A model generated the notes under the pieces. The model worked only from the letters and a program-made list of their open reading frames with translations, did not search any database and had not been told where the DNA came from. A stretch of DNA of 34,423 bases from UBA11606 sp039188975. Lineage in GTDB: Bacteria; Actinomycetota; Acidimicrobiia; Acidimicrobiales; Aldehydirespiratoraceae. The stretch lies in the NCBI GenBank assembly GCA_039188975.1, contig JBCCYT010000028.1, positions 1 through 34,423 on the forward strand. The letters run 5' to 3'. This document shows, one piece after another, positions 24,286 through 32,210 of the stretch (positions are counted from its first letter, which is position 1; each line of letters opens with the position of its first letter). A program made the translations under genes and the position numbers.

Positions 24286-26871
24286 ATGCTTCGCCTCACG
24301 ATCAAGAACCTCCTCGACAAGAAGATCCGGTTCGCTCTCACCACCATCGCAGTCGTCGTCAGCGTCGCCATGGTCGTCGGCGTTTTCGTCTTGACCGACA
24401 GCCTACGCGAGAGCTTCAACGGCCTCGCCGAAGACATCGCGTCGGGCGCCGATCTGGCAGTTCGTTCCCCGTTGGAGATCGGCGAAGAGTTCGATCGCCC
24501 AACCGTGCCCGAGTCGGTCGACGACATCGTCAATGACGTCGACGGCGTCGCCCGCACGATCCCGGGCGTGTTGTCGTTCAACGACGTCGTCATCATCGAC
24601 GGCGACGGCGACGCGATCCGACCGCAAGGCCCGCCCGCGCTCGGTTTCAGCTTCGCCCCCCTGCAGTTCTTCATCATCGAAGGCGAAGAACCAACGGCCC
24701 CCGGCGTCTTCGCAACCGACGTCACCACCGCGGGCGACAACGGACTGATCATCGGCGAGACCTACGCCATCGACGGGCCGCAACGCCAAGAAGAATTCAA
24801 ACTGGTCGGAATCTTCCGGTTCGGTTCACCCGACGAACACACCAGCCTCGGCCAGACGATGGCGGCGTTCGAGCTCGGTGAGGCGCAGCGCTTCTTCGGC
24901 AAGGAAGGCACCTACGACCAAATCGACGTCATCGTCGAGGCCGATCAGAGCATCGACGCCGTCCAAACCCGCATCCAACAAGCCGTCGGTGCGAGCGTCG
25001 AAGTCGTCACCGCTGAGGTCTTGGAAGAAGAAAACGCCGAGGGTTTCGACGAGGTCATCTCGATCTTCAACAACATCTTGCTGGCGTTCGCGTTCATCAT
25101 CGTGTTCGTTGCGACGTTCATCATCAACAACACGTTCCAGATCGTGGTGAGCCAGCGCATTCGAGAGCTCGGTCTGCTTCGAGCGATCGGCGCCACCGGT
25201 AAGCAGGTGAGCCGATCGGTGTACCTCGAAGCGCTTCTGGTCGGCATCTTCTCGACCATCAGCGGCATCCTGCTCGGCCTGCTGTTGGGCATCGGTCTGC
25301 GCAGCACCCTCAACGCGCTCGGCTTCTCGCTGCCGGCCGGCCCGCTCGTGCTTGCCTCGAGGACCGTCATCTGGGCCCTCGCGGTCGGCATCGGTGTCAC
25401 CATGCTCTCCGCGATTGTGCCAGCCCGCAGGGCCAGGACGATCTCGCCGATTGCAGCGATTCAGACCGATCAGCGGCTGGCCGGTGCCAGCCTCACACGC
25501 CGCCTCTACGTCGGCGGTGCGATGACTGCGTTCGGTGCCTTCCTGCTCGCCATGGGGCTCTTCGTGGCCTCGAGCACCGCGAGCGTGTTGACCCTCGTCG
25601 CCGTGGGCGCGCTGCTGGTTTTCATCGGTGTCAACACGCTCAGCCCCTCGTTTGCCCAACCCGTCGCAAACCTCCTCGGCAAGCCCTTTGCCCGCATCTT
25701 TGGCATCCCCGGTCAGATTGCGCAGGGCAACGCAGCTCGGAGTCCTCGGCGGACTGCCTCGACTGCAGGAGCCCTGATGATCGGTCTTGCGCTGGTCGGC
25801 ATGGCCGGTGTGGTCGGCGCATCGCTCACCAAGAGCTTCCTGGACACACTCGACAACTCCGTCGAGGCCGATTACTTCATCCAGTCGAGCGCCGGCGGGT
25901 TCGACCCGTCGGTGACCTTCTCCGAGGAGGTCGCTGCGGAAGTCGAAGCACTCCCCGAATTCGACTCGGTGGTGCGATACCGGTTCGGTCTTGGCTCGAT
26001 TCAGGTCGACGGAGCAAACAAGGATGTCTTTGCGGCTGACTTCGACGAGGTCGAAGACCACCTCGATGCCGACATCGTCAGCGGCGGCCTGGCCAACGCA
26101 GACGGCGCCACAACGATTGCCCTTCACGAAGACCCGGCTGCCGACTTCGGTTTGGCGGTCGGCGACACCATCAGGGTCACCTTCCCCGACTTCGAAACCG
26201 ACACCTTGACCGTTGCGGCGATCTACACCGATTCGTCGATCTTCGGTAACTGGCTCATCGACAACGCCGTTTGGGAACGCCACTTCGAACGCACCGGACT
26301 TGGTTTTGCGAGTGCCACCGTGACCGGCTTCAGTGACGACTTGCCCCAGGAGGAACAGGACGCACTCCTTTCCGCAGCGGCGGATGCCATCCAGCCGGTC
26401 ACCGACAAGTTCCCTGCGGTAGTCGCTGAGAATCGCGTGGAGTTCCGCCAGAGCCAGCAGGATCAGCTCAACTCGTTCCTCGCCGTGATCTTCGTGCTGC
26501 TCGCCCTGTCTCTGGTGATCGCTCTCATCGGCATTGCGAACACGCTGGCGCTGTCCGTCTTCGAACGAACACGCGAGATCGGACTGCTGCGCGCCGTCGG
26601 CATGACTCGTCGTCAGCTACGTCGTGCAATTCGCTGGGAAGCGGTGATCATTGCGGTGTTTGGAGCGATCCTCGGGCTCGTCCTCGGCGTGATATTCGGG
26701 ATCGCGGCCGTGGTAGCGATCCCGGACACCTTCATCAATACTGTCTCCGTCCCCTATGGGAGTCTGGTCGTCTACGTGATCATTGCCGCAATCGCCGGCA
26801 TCTTGGCCGCGATTCTCCCGGCACGGCGAGCAGCTCGCCTCAACGTGCTCGAGGCGATCAGCCACGAATAG
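24286..26871 (+). CDS. FtsX-family ABC transporter permease, module 2
   Basis: This 861-residue protein has the same two-half FtsX layout as module 1: an N-terminal helix (~13-36), an extracytoplasmic domain (~40-255), a three-helix FtsX domain with RELGLLRAIGATGKQVSRSV, middle helices, a second extracytoplasmic domain (~530-725), and a C-terminal FtsX domain with REIGLLRAVGMTRRQLRRAI. Sequence similarity to the module 1 permease is obvious in the membrane parts but much weaker in the extracytoplasmic domains, which suggests different partners or cargo. The start MLRLTIKNLLDKKIRFALTT is the family norm. It ends 9 bp before the convergent DNA glycosylase gene. Confidence 0.92.
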   Translation: MLRLTIKNLLDKKIRFALTTIAVVVSVAMVVGVFVLTDSLRESFNGLAEDIASGADLAVRSPLEIGEEFDRPTVPESVDDIVNDVDGVARTIPGVLSFNDVVIIDGDGDAIRPQGPPALGFSFAPLQFFIIEGEEPTAPGVFATDVTTAGDNGLIIGETYAIDGPQRQEEFKLVGIFRFGSPDEHTSLGQTMAAFELGEAQRFFGKEGTYDQIDVIVEADQSIDAVQTRIQQAVGASVEVVTAEVLEEENAEGFDEVISIFNNILLAFAFIIVFVATFIINNTFQIVVSQRIRELGLLRAIGATGKQVSRSVYLEALLVGIFSTISGILLGLLLGIGLRSTLNALGFSLPAGPLVLASRTVIWALAVGIGVTMLSAIVPARRARTISPIAAIQTDQRLAGASLTRRLYVGGAMTAFGAFLLAMGLFVASSTASVLTLVAVGALLVFIGVNTLSPSFAQPVANLLGKPFARIFGIPGQIAQGNAARSPRRTASTAGALMIGLALVGMAGVVGASLTKSFLDTLDNSVEADYFIQSSAGGFDPSVTFSEEVAAEVEALPEFDSVVRYRFGLGSIQVDGANKDVFAADFDEVEDHLDADIVSGGLANADGATTIALHEDPAADFGLAVGDTIRVTFPDFETDTLTVAAIYTDSSIFGNWLIDNAVWERHFERTGLGFASATVTGFSDDLPQEEQDALLSAAADAIQPVTDKFPAVVAENRVEFRQSQQDQLNSFLAVIFVLLALSLVIALIGIANTLALSVFERTREIGLLRAVGMTRRQLRRAIRWEAVIIAVFGAILGLVLGVIFGIAAVVAIPDTFINTVSVPYGSLVVYVIIAAIAGILAAILPARRAARLNVLEAISHE

Positions 26872-26880
26872 GCAACGGCC

Positions 26881-27639
26881 TCACGGCTGGCACTTCGGGC
26901 ACCACCAGGTGCGCCGACCGATCACGCCGTGCTCGACGGTGCGGATCTTGCCGAAACAGCGGTAACACCCCTGGCCGGCGCGGTCGTAGACCGCGAGACC
27001 TTTGGGGTGGGTCTGGCGTTTCCACCGACCGAGGTTGGCCTGGAGCTGCTCGGCCGCGGTCTCGTACAGCTCCCGGCGGGTGGGTTCGTCCACGTCGGCG
27101 AGCGGCCGAAACGGGCTGATCTCGCACGCCCACAGCACCTCGTTCTTGTAGACGTTGCCGATCCCGGCGGCGAGCCGCTGGTCCAGCAGCACTTCGGCGA
27201 TCTCAGTCGCCGGGTCAGCCGACGCGACACGCTGGATCACCACGTCGAGATCCACGTCGGCATGGCACAGATCGGGACCGAGATGGGCCAAGCGGTCGTC
27301 GTTCGCCGGGCCGACCTCGACGGTCGGCGCCGCAAAACACACCGCCACATGCGCGTGCGTCTCGACGACCGCTCGGGCCAGGTGTCGGGGACGACGCCAC
27401 CGCTCACCCTGCTCGTACAAATGCCAGATGCCCGTCATGTGGAGATGGGTCCGCAGCGCCAAGCCCCGTTCCACCACGATCTCCAGGTACTTGCCGACCG
27501 CTTCGACCGACCGGATGACGTCGCCCTCGCGCAGCCGATACATCCCGCGAGAACGGATCGACAGCGCCGTGATCGGCTCACCGAGCAAGGCCGGGCGAAG
27601 CCGCAGCGCCGTGTTGTACAGCGTGTCGCCCTCGGGCAT
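26881..27639 (-). CDS. nei: Fpg/Nei family DNA glycosylase (endonuclease VIII-like)
   Basis: This 252-residue bifunctional base-excision repair enzyme begins MPEGD, giving the catalytic Pro2 and Glu3 after Met removal. K50 in VGKYL matches the conserved lysine. The helix-two-turn-helix region LLDQRLAAGIGNVYKNEVLW (~147-166) and a C-terminal zinc finger with C225, C228, C247 and C250 are complete, with RR at 241-242. PEGDT and the zinc-finger pattern suit Nei/Nei2 better than MutM (inference). It should remove oxidised bases and nick the abasic site. Its ATG overlaps the esterase stop by one base, so it is the last gene of a minus-strand operon. Confidence 0.9.
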   Translation of the reverse strand: MPEGDTLYNTALRLRPALLGEPITALSIRSRGMYRLREGDVIRSVEAVGKYLEIVVERGLALRTHLHMTGIWHLYEQGERWRRPRHLARAVVETHAHVAVCFAAPTVEVGPANDDRLAHLGPDLCHADVDLDVVIQRVASADPATEIAEVLLDQRLAAGIGNVYKNEVLWACEISPFRPLADVDEPTRRELYETAAEQLQANLGRWKRQTHPKGLAVYDRAGQGCYRCFGKIRTVEHGVIGRRTWWCPKCQP

Positions 27640-28688
27640 CAGGCCTCGGCGAGAAGGGCCGCCGCATCGGCTGCGATGCGCTCTGTCGCCGCCTCGGCCG
27701 CCTTCGACACGGCGCCCATGATCGTGAACGAATGCGACAGCGCATCCTCACAGCGATGCACGACAGTCACGCCAGCATCGGCCAGCCGCTGGGCGTACTC
27801 GTCGCCCTGGGATCGCAACGGATCGAAGCCCGCCGTCACCACCAGCGCCGGCGGCTGGCCGGCAAGGTTCTCCTCGAGTCCGGGGCTGGCCCGACGGTCG
27901 ATTGCGGCCCGCTCATCGATGCCGCCCATCAAGGCAAAGAACTGCAACGTCGTCGCACCCAACGGCCACGCCTCCGCCATCGACTCGCGAGAACCGCCTT
28001 CCCACGTGGCATCGAGCCCCGGATACAAGAGCAGCTGGGCAAGCGGTGCGGCCAAACCGTCACGGCGACGCTGCTGGCACACCACCGCCGAGATCTTCCC
28101 GCCCTGCGACGTCCCGCCCACCGCAACACGGGCCGGGTCGACACCCAGGCCATCGGCATGATCGATCACCCACTGGTACGCCGCCATCGAATCGACCACA
28201 TCGGCAGGGAACGGGTGTTCCGGCGCCAGCCGATAGTCGACCGAAACGACGACGGCCTGACAGGACTCGGCCAACATCGTGCACAACGTGTGATCGGTAT
28301 CGAGATCACCGATCACGCCGCCGCCCTGATGGAACCACACGATCGCGTCGGCCCGCCCGGACGTCTTCGCCGGGTGGTACAGCCGCACCGGCAAATCGCC
28401 GGCCGGTCCCGGAATCGTGCGGTCGTGCACCGACACCGCCGCAACCGGTTCGGCCGAACCGATGTCGACCATCACCGTGAACGCCTCCCGAATCGCATCG
28501 GGCGTGACCTCACCGTCCCCCTCACGGGCCTGCGCCGCCTTCACCAGCTCGGCGTAGGCATGCACCTGGAGATCTAGCGTGTAACCGTCGATCGTCGGCG
28601 GTTCGCCGTGACGCCGACGCAACACCGCCTTCGGGAGACGCCGTTGGCCGCGAGCGACCGCCTTTCCGATCCGCTCCTGTACGCCCAT
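27639..28688 (-). CDS. Alpha/beta hydrolase, HSL-type esterase/lipase family
   Basis: This 349-residue esterase of the hormone-sensitive-lipase group has an oxyanion-hole segment WFHQGGGVIGD (120-124 HQGGG), where most members have HGGG. The nucleophile S194 is in GTSQG, acid D289 in GFDPLRSQGDEYA, and base H319 in ALSHSF. The conserved DYRLAPEHPFPA is at 151-162. The catalytic triad is therefore intact and ester hydrolysis is likely, substrate unknown. The first ~30 residues are basic (RGQRRLPKAVLRRRH), which could be a tail rather than a signal peptide. GGAGG precedes the ATG. It lies 18 bp after the sugar dehydrogenase and overlaps the glycosylase start. Confidence 0.9.
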   Translation of the reverse strand: MGVQERIGKAVARGQRRLPKAVLRRRHGEPPTIDGYTLDLQVHAYAELVKAAQAREGDGEVTPDAIREAFTVMVDIGSAEPVAAVSVHDRTIPGPAGDLPVRLYHPAKTSGRADAIVWFHQGGGVIGDLDTDHTLCTMLAESCQAVVVSVDYRLAPEHPFPADVVDSMAAYQWVIDHADGLGVDPARVAVGGTSQGGKISAVVCQQRRRDGLAAPLAQLLLYPGLDATWEGGSRESMAEAWPLGATTLQFFALMGGIDERAAIDRRASPGLEENLAGQPPALVVTAGFDPLRSQGDEYAQRLADAGVTVVHRCEDALSHSFTIMGAVSKAAEAATERIAADAAALLAEA

Positions 28689-28706
28689 GGGCCCTCCGAT
28701 CGACGA

Positions 28707-29969
28707 CTACATCCGTTCGACGGCGGAGCCCTCCATCGAGCCACGGGTGTCGAACACACGACGCGCACGCGCCGCCAGTGCTTCGAGATCGTAGGACTTG
28801 TGGTTCTGCAACAACACCGTGAGATCGGCGGTTTCCGCCTCGGCCATCAGATCATCGACCCGCGGCACGTCCGTGCCGTCGACATCCCACGTCATCACGA
28901 GCGGATCGTGATAGCGAAGATCGGCGCCGAGATCGAGCAAACGACGAGCCAGCGGCTGCGCCGGCGACTCACGCTCATCGGCAATGTCGGGCTTGTACGT
29001 CACGCCCAACAGCAAGATCTTCGCACCCTTCACCGACTTCTGCGCTTCGTTGAGGTTGTGCGTGATGCGGTTCACGACGTAGCTCGGCATGCGGCCAGAG
29101 ATCTCCTGGGCCAACTCGACGAAACGGAACGGGTAACCGAGGGTTCGCACTTTGTAGGACAGATAGTTCGGGTCGATCGGGATGCAGTGTCCCCCGACCC
29201 CGGGTCCCGGGTAGAACGCCTGGAAGCCGAACGGCTTCGTCTTCGCCGCCTCGATCGACTCCCACAGGTCGATACCGAGATCGTGACAGAAAATGGCCAT
29301 CTCGTTCACCAACGCAATGTTGATGTGGCGGTAGGTGTTCTCGAGCAGCTTTGCCATCTCCGCCTCTCGCGTGCCGCTGACCGGCACGACCGTCTCGATG
29401 AATCGGCGGTAGAGGGCGCAGGCACTGTCGGTCGATGCGATGTCATAACCGCCAACGACCTTCGGGGTGTTCTTGATGCCATAGGTGGCGTTACCCGGAT
29501 CGACCCGCTCGGGCGAGTAGGCGAGGTGGAAGTCGGCGCCGGCGGTCAATCCCGAGGCTTCCAGCATCGGTCGGACGATGTCGTTGGTCGTGCCCGGATA
29601 GGTCGTCGATTCGAGCACCACCAACTGACCCGTTCGCAAATGGTCGGCGATCGTTTCGCTCGCGCCGCGAACTGCGGCAAGATCCGGGCTTCCTGAATCG
29701 TCGAGCGGGGTCGGGACGCAAACGACGACCGCATCGGTGCTCGCGAGCACGGAAGGGTCCGTGGTGGCGCGAAAGCCATGCTCGATCATGGCGCCGACAT
29801 CGGCGTCGGTCAGGTCGTCGATGTGTGACCTACCGTCGTTCAACTCGCCGACGACCGACGCGTTGAGATCGAGCCCAACGACCCGCAGACCCGCCGCCGC
29901 TGCTTCTGCGGCAAGCGGAAGACCGACATAGCCGAGACCGATGATGACCAAATCGACGCGTTCTGACAT
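28707..29969 (-). CDS. Nucleotide-sugar dehydrogenase (UDP-GlcNAc/ManNAc 6-dehydrogenase-like)
   Basis: This 420-residue NAD-dependent enzyme oxidises the C6 alcohol of a UDP-sugar to the carboxylate. The Rossmann motif IGLGYVGLP is at the N-terminus. The middle domain has ENTYRHINIALVNEMA and the catalytic Cys262 in PGVGGHCIPIDPNYLSYK, closer to UDP-HexNAc dehydrogenases (WbpA/WbpO) than to UDP-glucose dehydrogenase. The C-terminal domain has LGVTYKPDIADERESPA. The ATG at 29969 gives the normal MSERVDLVIIG start; a GTG at 30002 would add 11 residues. It lies 87 bp after guaB, with a possible own -10 (TAGGCT, 30054-30059 minus strand) overlapping the guaB stop. Likely role: uronic-acid sugar for surface polysaccharide. 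Confidence 0.9.
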   Translation of the reverse strand: MSERVDLVIIGLGYVGLPLAAEAAAAGLRVVGLDLNASVVGELNDGRSHIDDLTDADVGAMIEHGFRATTDPSVLASTDAVVVCVPTPLDDSGSPDLAAVRGASETIADHLRTGQLVVLESTTYPGTTNDIVRPMLEASGLTAGADFHLAYSPERVDPGNATYGIKNTPKVVGGYDIASTDSACALYRRFIETVVPVSGTREAEMAKLLENTYRHINIALVNEMAIFCHDLGIDLWESIEAAKTKPFGFQAFYPGPGVGGHCIPIDPNYLSYKVRTLGYPFRFVELAQEISGRMPSYVVNRITHNLNEAQKSVKGAKILLLGVTYKPDIADERESPAQPLARRLLDLGADLRYHDPLVMTWDVDGTDVPRVDDLMAEAETADLTVLLQNHKSYDLEALAARARRVFDTRGSMEGSAVERM

Positions 29970-30056
29970 GAGGACTACCTGCTTCGACGACTGGAGCGAC
30001 ACGACTCAATCGGCACGCGCAGCGCCGACACAAGAACCCGCCGCAGGAAGCTCAGC

Positions 30057-31505
30057 CTACTCGTCGCGAAGGACGGTGATGTCGTGTGGGTGGCTCTCTC
30101 GCAGACCCGCACCCGTGATGCGGGTCAGCCGGGTGCGATGACGCAAATCGTCGAGGGTGCCAGCGCCGGCGTAGCCCATCCCGGAGCGCAACCCGCCGAC
30201 GATCTGACCGATCAGCTCGGTCATCGGACCGGCGTAGCGCACGCGACCCTCGACCCCCTCCGCCACGTGCTTACCCGGTGCCTGACCGGTGCCGTAGCGA
30301 TCGCTCGCTCGACCACGCATGGCCCCCGACGAACCCATACCCCGGTATGTCTTCCACATTGCGCCATCGACCAGTTCGAGCTCGCCGGGCGCTTCGTCGA
30401 CGCCAGCAAGCAGGTTCCCGAGCATCACCGCATCGGCACCAGCAACAAACGCCTTCACGATGTCGCCCGAGTGCACGATGCCACCATCCGCGATGATCGG
30501 CACACCAAGCTCTCGCGCCGCCTTCACGCACTCGTGAATCGCCGTCATCTGTGGCATGCCGGCACCAGCAACAATCCGGGTCGTGCAGATACTGCCTGCG
30601 CCGACGCCGACCTTGATGACATCGGCGCCTGCCTCGACGAGCGTCTCGACTCCTTCGCGAGTGACGACATTGCCGCCGACGACCGGCACGTCAGGCCAGC
30701 CCTTCTTGATGGTTCGTACCGCATCGACGACGCCTTGGGTGTGGCCGTGCGCCGTGTCGATCACCAGGAGATCGACGCCGGCTGCCTCGAGCGCTTCCGT
30801 CCGTTCGGCCGTATCGGTGACACCTACGGCTGCCGCCACCCGCAACCGTCCGTCTGCATCGAGCGATGCATTCGGATGCTCGATGCGTTTGTCGATGTCT
30901 TTGACCGTGATCAGCCCCTGGAGAACTCCAGCGTCGTCGACGAGCGGGAGCTTCTCGATGCGATGTTTGTGGAGCACCGCAACCGCGTCTTCGAGACTCG
31001 TACCAACCGGTGCGGTGACAAGGCCGTTCGCCGTCATGAAGTCGGTGACCGGCCGGTCGTACTGATCGGGTGTACAGAAGCGGACGTCGCGGTTCGTCAA
31101 GATGCCCACCAGACGGCCGTCCGGTTCGCAGATCGGCACACCGCTGATCTTGTGGCGCGCCATCAACTGCTCAGCATCATCGAGCGTGGCCGTCGGCGGA
31201 AGACTGATCGGAGCGGTGATCATGCCGGCCTGGGCCCGCTTGACTCGATCGACCTCTTCGGCCTGTTCCTCGACGCTGAGATTGCGGTGTAATACGCCGA
31301 TTCCACCCGCTCGGGCAATGGCGATCGCAAGCGGCGACTCGGTCACGGTGTCCATCGCCGCAGACATCAGCGGCACAGCCAGTTCGATGCCGGCGATCGA
31401 CGTCGACGTGTCGACCTCGTTGGGTAGGACCTCGCTCCAGCCAGGGACGACAAGGACGTCGTCGAAGGTGAGCGCTTCGGAACCGGAGAGGACCTCGTCG
31501 TTCAT
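30057..31505 (-). CDS. guaB: Inosine-5'-monophosphate dehydrogenase
   Basis: This 482-residue enzyme converts IMP to XMP with NAD+, the committed step of GMP synthesis. The N-terminus has the family signature ALTFDDVLVVPG. Two CBS domains lie at ~95-205 (MITAPISLPPTATLDDAEQLM, LVTAPVGTSLEDAVAVL), inserted in the TIM barrel. The catalytic Cys307 is in the loop GAGSICTTR, followed by IADGGIVHSGDIVKAF and the flap region YRGMGSSGAM. Length and motifs are standard, so it is fully functional. The ATG lies six nt after a TATCGT -10 box with a good -35, so the mRNA is probably leaderless. It is divergent from the rhamnose operon and leads a minus-strand group with the sugar dehydrogenase. Confidence 0.97.
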   Translation of the reverse strand: MNDEVLSGSEALTFDDVLVVPGWSEVLPNEVDTSTSIAGIELAVPLMSAAMDTVTESPLAIAIARAGGIGVLHRNLSVEEQAEEVDRVKRAQAGMITAPISLPPTATLDDAEQLMARHKISGVPICEPDGRLVGILTNRDVRFCTPDQYDRPVTDFMTANGLVTAPVGTSLEDAVAVLHKHRIEKLPLVDDAGVLQGLITVKDIDKRIEHPNASLDADGRLRVAAAVGVTDTAERTEALEAAGVDLLVIDTAHGHTQGVVDAVRTIKKGWPDVPVVGGNVVTREGVETLVEAGADVIKVGVGAGSICTTRIVAGAGMPQMTAIHECVKAARELGVPIIADGGIVHSGDIVKAFVAGADAVMLGNLLAGVDEAPGELELVDGAMWKTYRGMGSSGAMRGRASDRYGTGQAPGKHVAEGVEGRVRYAGPMTELIGQIVGGLRSGMGYAGAGTLDDLRHRTRLTRITGAGLRESHPHDITVLRDE

Positions 31506-31535
31506 CGTCTCACGATAGGGGATCTGGAGACGATG
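31503..31535. repeat. 9-bp inverted repeat flanking the guaB -10 box
   Basis: CATCGTCTC (31503-31511) and GAGACGATG (31527-31535) are perfect inverted copies separated by 15 nt. The left arm includes the guaB start codon and the gap to the -10 box; the right arm lies between the -10 and -35 boxes and touches the -35. This is a plausible operator. Confidence 0.45.
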
Positions 31536-31539
31536 GCAA
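31512..31539 (-). promoter_or_regulatory. guaB promoter (TTGCCA-16-TATCGT), leaderless
   Basis: On the minus strand, TTGCCA (31534-31539) matches the -35 consensus at five of six positions. It is 16 nt from TATCGT (31512-31517), which lies six nt before the guaB ATG. This is the best promoter in the window. Confidence 0.65.
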
Positions 31540-31602
31540 GGACCCGGCGACCGGCACCGAGGGACGGGTCGGTTGGCTCATTCGGCCGGGCCGTCTGCCT
31601 CC

Positions 31603-31608
31603 TACACT
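31603..31608 (+). promoter_or_regulatory. Candidate -10 box of the dTDP-rhamnose operon
   Basis: TACACT would start transcription near 31615, leaving a ~41-nt leader with AAAGGA (31641-31646) nine nt before the rfbC ATG. No clear -35 box is visible. Confidence 0.4.
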
Positions 31609-31655
31609 CCACAGTCGGTGGGCGCGCCGCTGAGTATCGCAAAGGACCCTGATCC

Positions 31656-32210
31656 ATGGATGTCGTGAACGAACCACTGCCTGGGGTACTCGAGCTGCAA
31701 GCTCGGGTGTTCGAAGACTCCCGCGGGTCGTTCTCAGAGACCTTCAACCGCCGGACGATGGCCGGATTCGGCATCGACGTCGAGTTCGTGCAGGACAACG
31801 AGTCGTACTCGGCCAGGCGAGGAACGGTTCGCGGTCTCCACCTGCAAACCGAGCCGCATGCGCAAGGCAAGCTCGTCCGGGTGCTGCGCGGCGCTGTGCA
31901 CGATGTAGCGATCGACATCCGACCTGCCTCACCGACATTTCGTCAGCACACCTCGATCCAACTCGCCGAGGGCGACCGCCGGGCGTTCTGGATCCCCGCC
32001 GGGTTCGCTCACGGCTTCTGCACGCTCGCCGACGATACAGTCGTGACGTACAAGGTGACCGACTTCTATGCGCCCGAAACCGAGCGCAGTATTCGGTTCG
32101 ACGACCCCGACCTCGCAATCGGGTGGCCGGTCGAGAGCGGCGATGCCGTGCTCTCCGACAAAGACGCCGCCGCCCAGTCGTTTGCGGACTTTCTCAAGGA
32201 GATGGCCTGA
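31656..32210 (+). CDS. rfbC: dTDP-4-dehydrorhamnose 3,5-epimerase
   Basis: This 184-residue cupin-fold epimerase (RmlC) converts dTDP-4-keto-6-deoxyglucose to dTDP-4-keto-L-rhamnose, the third step of dTDP-L-rhamnose synthesis. The family core is clear: EDSRGSFSETF (20-30), the catalytic His62 in GLHLQTEPHAQGKLVRVLRG, IPAGFAHGF (113-121) and the tyrosine-containing TYKVTDFYAPETE (131-143). Length is normal. The ATG has AAAGGA nine nt upstream. Its TGA overlaps the ATG of rfbB by one base, so it leads a coupled rfbCBDA operon. Confidence 0.97.
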   Translation: MDVVNEPLPGVLELQARVFEDSRGSFSETFNRRTMAGFGIDVEFVQDNESYSARRGTVRGLHLQTEPHAQGKLVRVLRGAVHDVAIDIRPASPTFRQHTSIQLAEGDRRAFWIPAGFAHGFCTLADDTVVTYKVTDFYAPETERSIRFDDPDLAIGWPVESGDAVLSDKDAAAQSFADFLKEMA

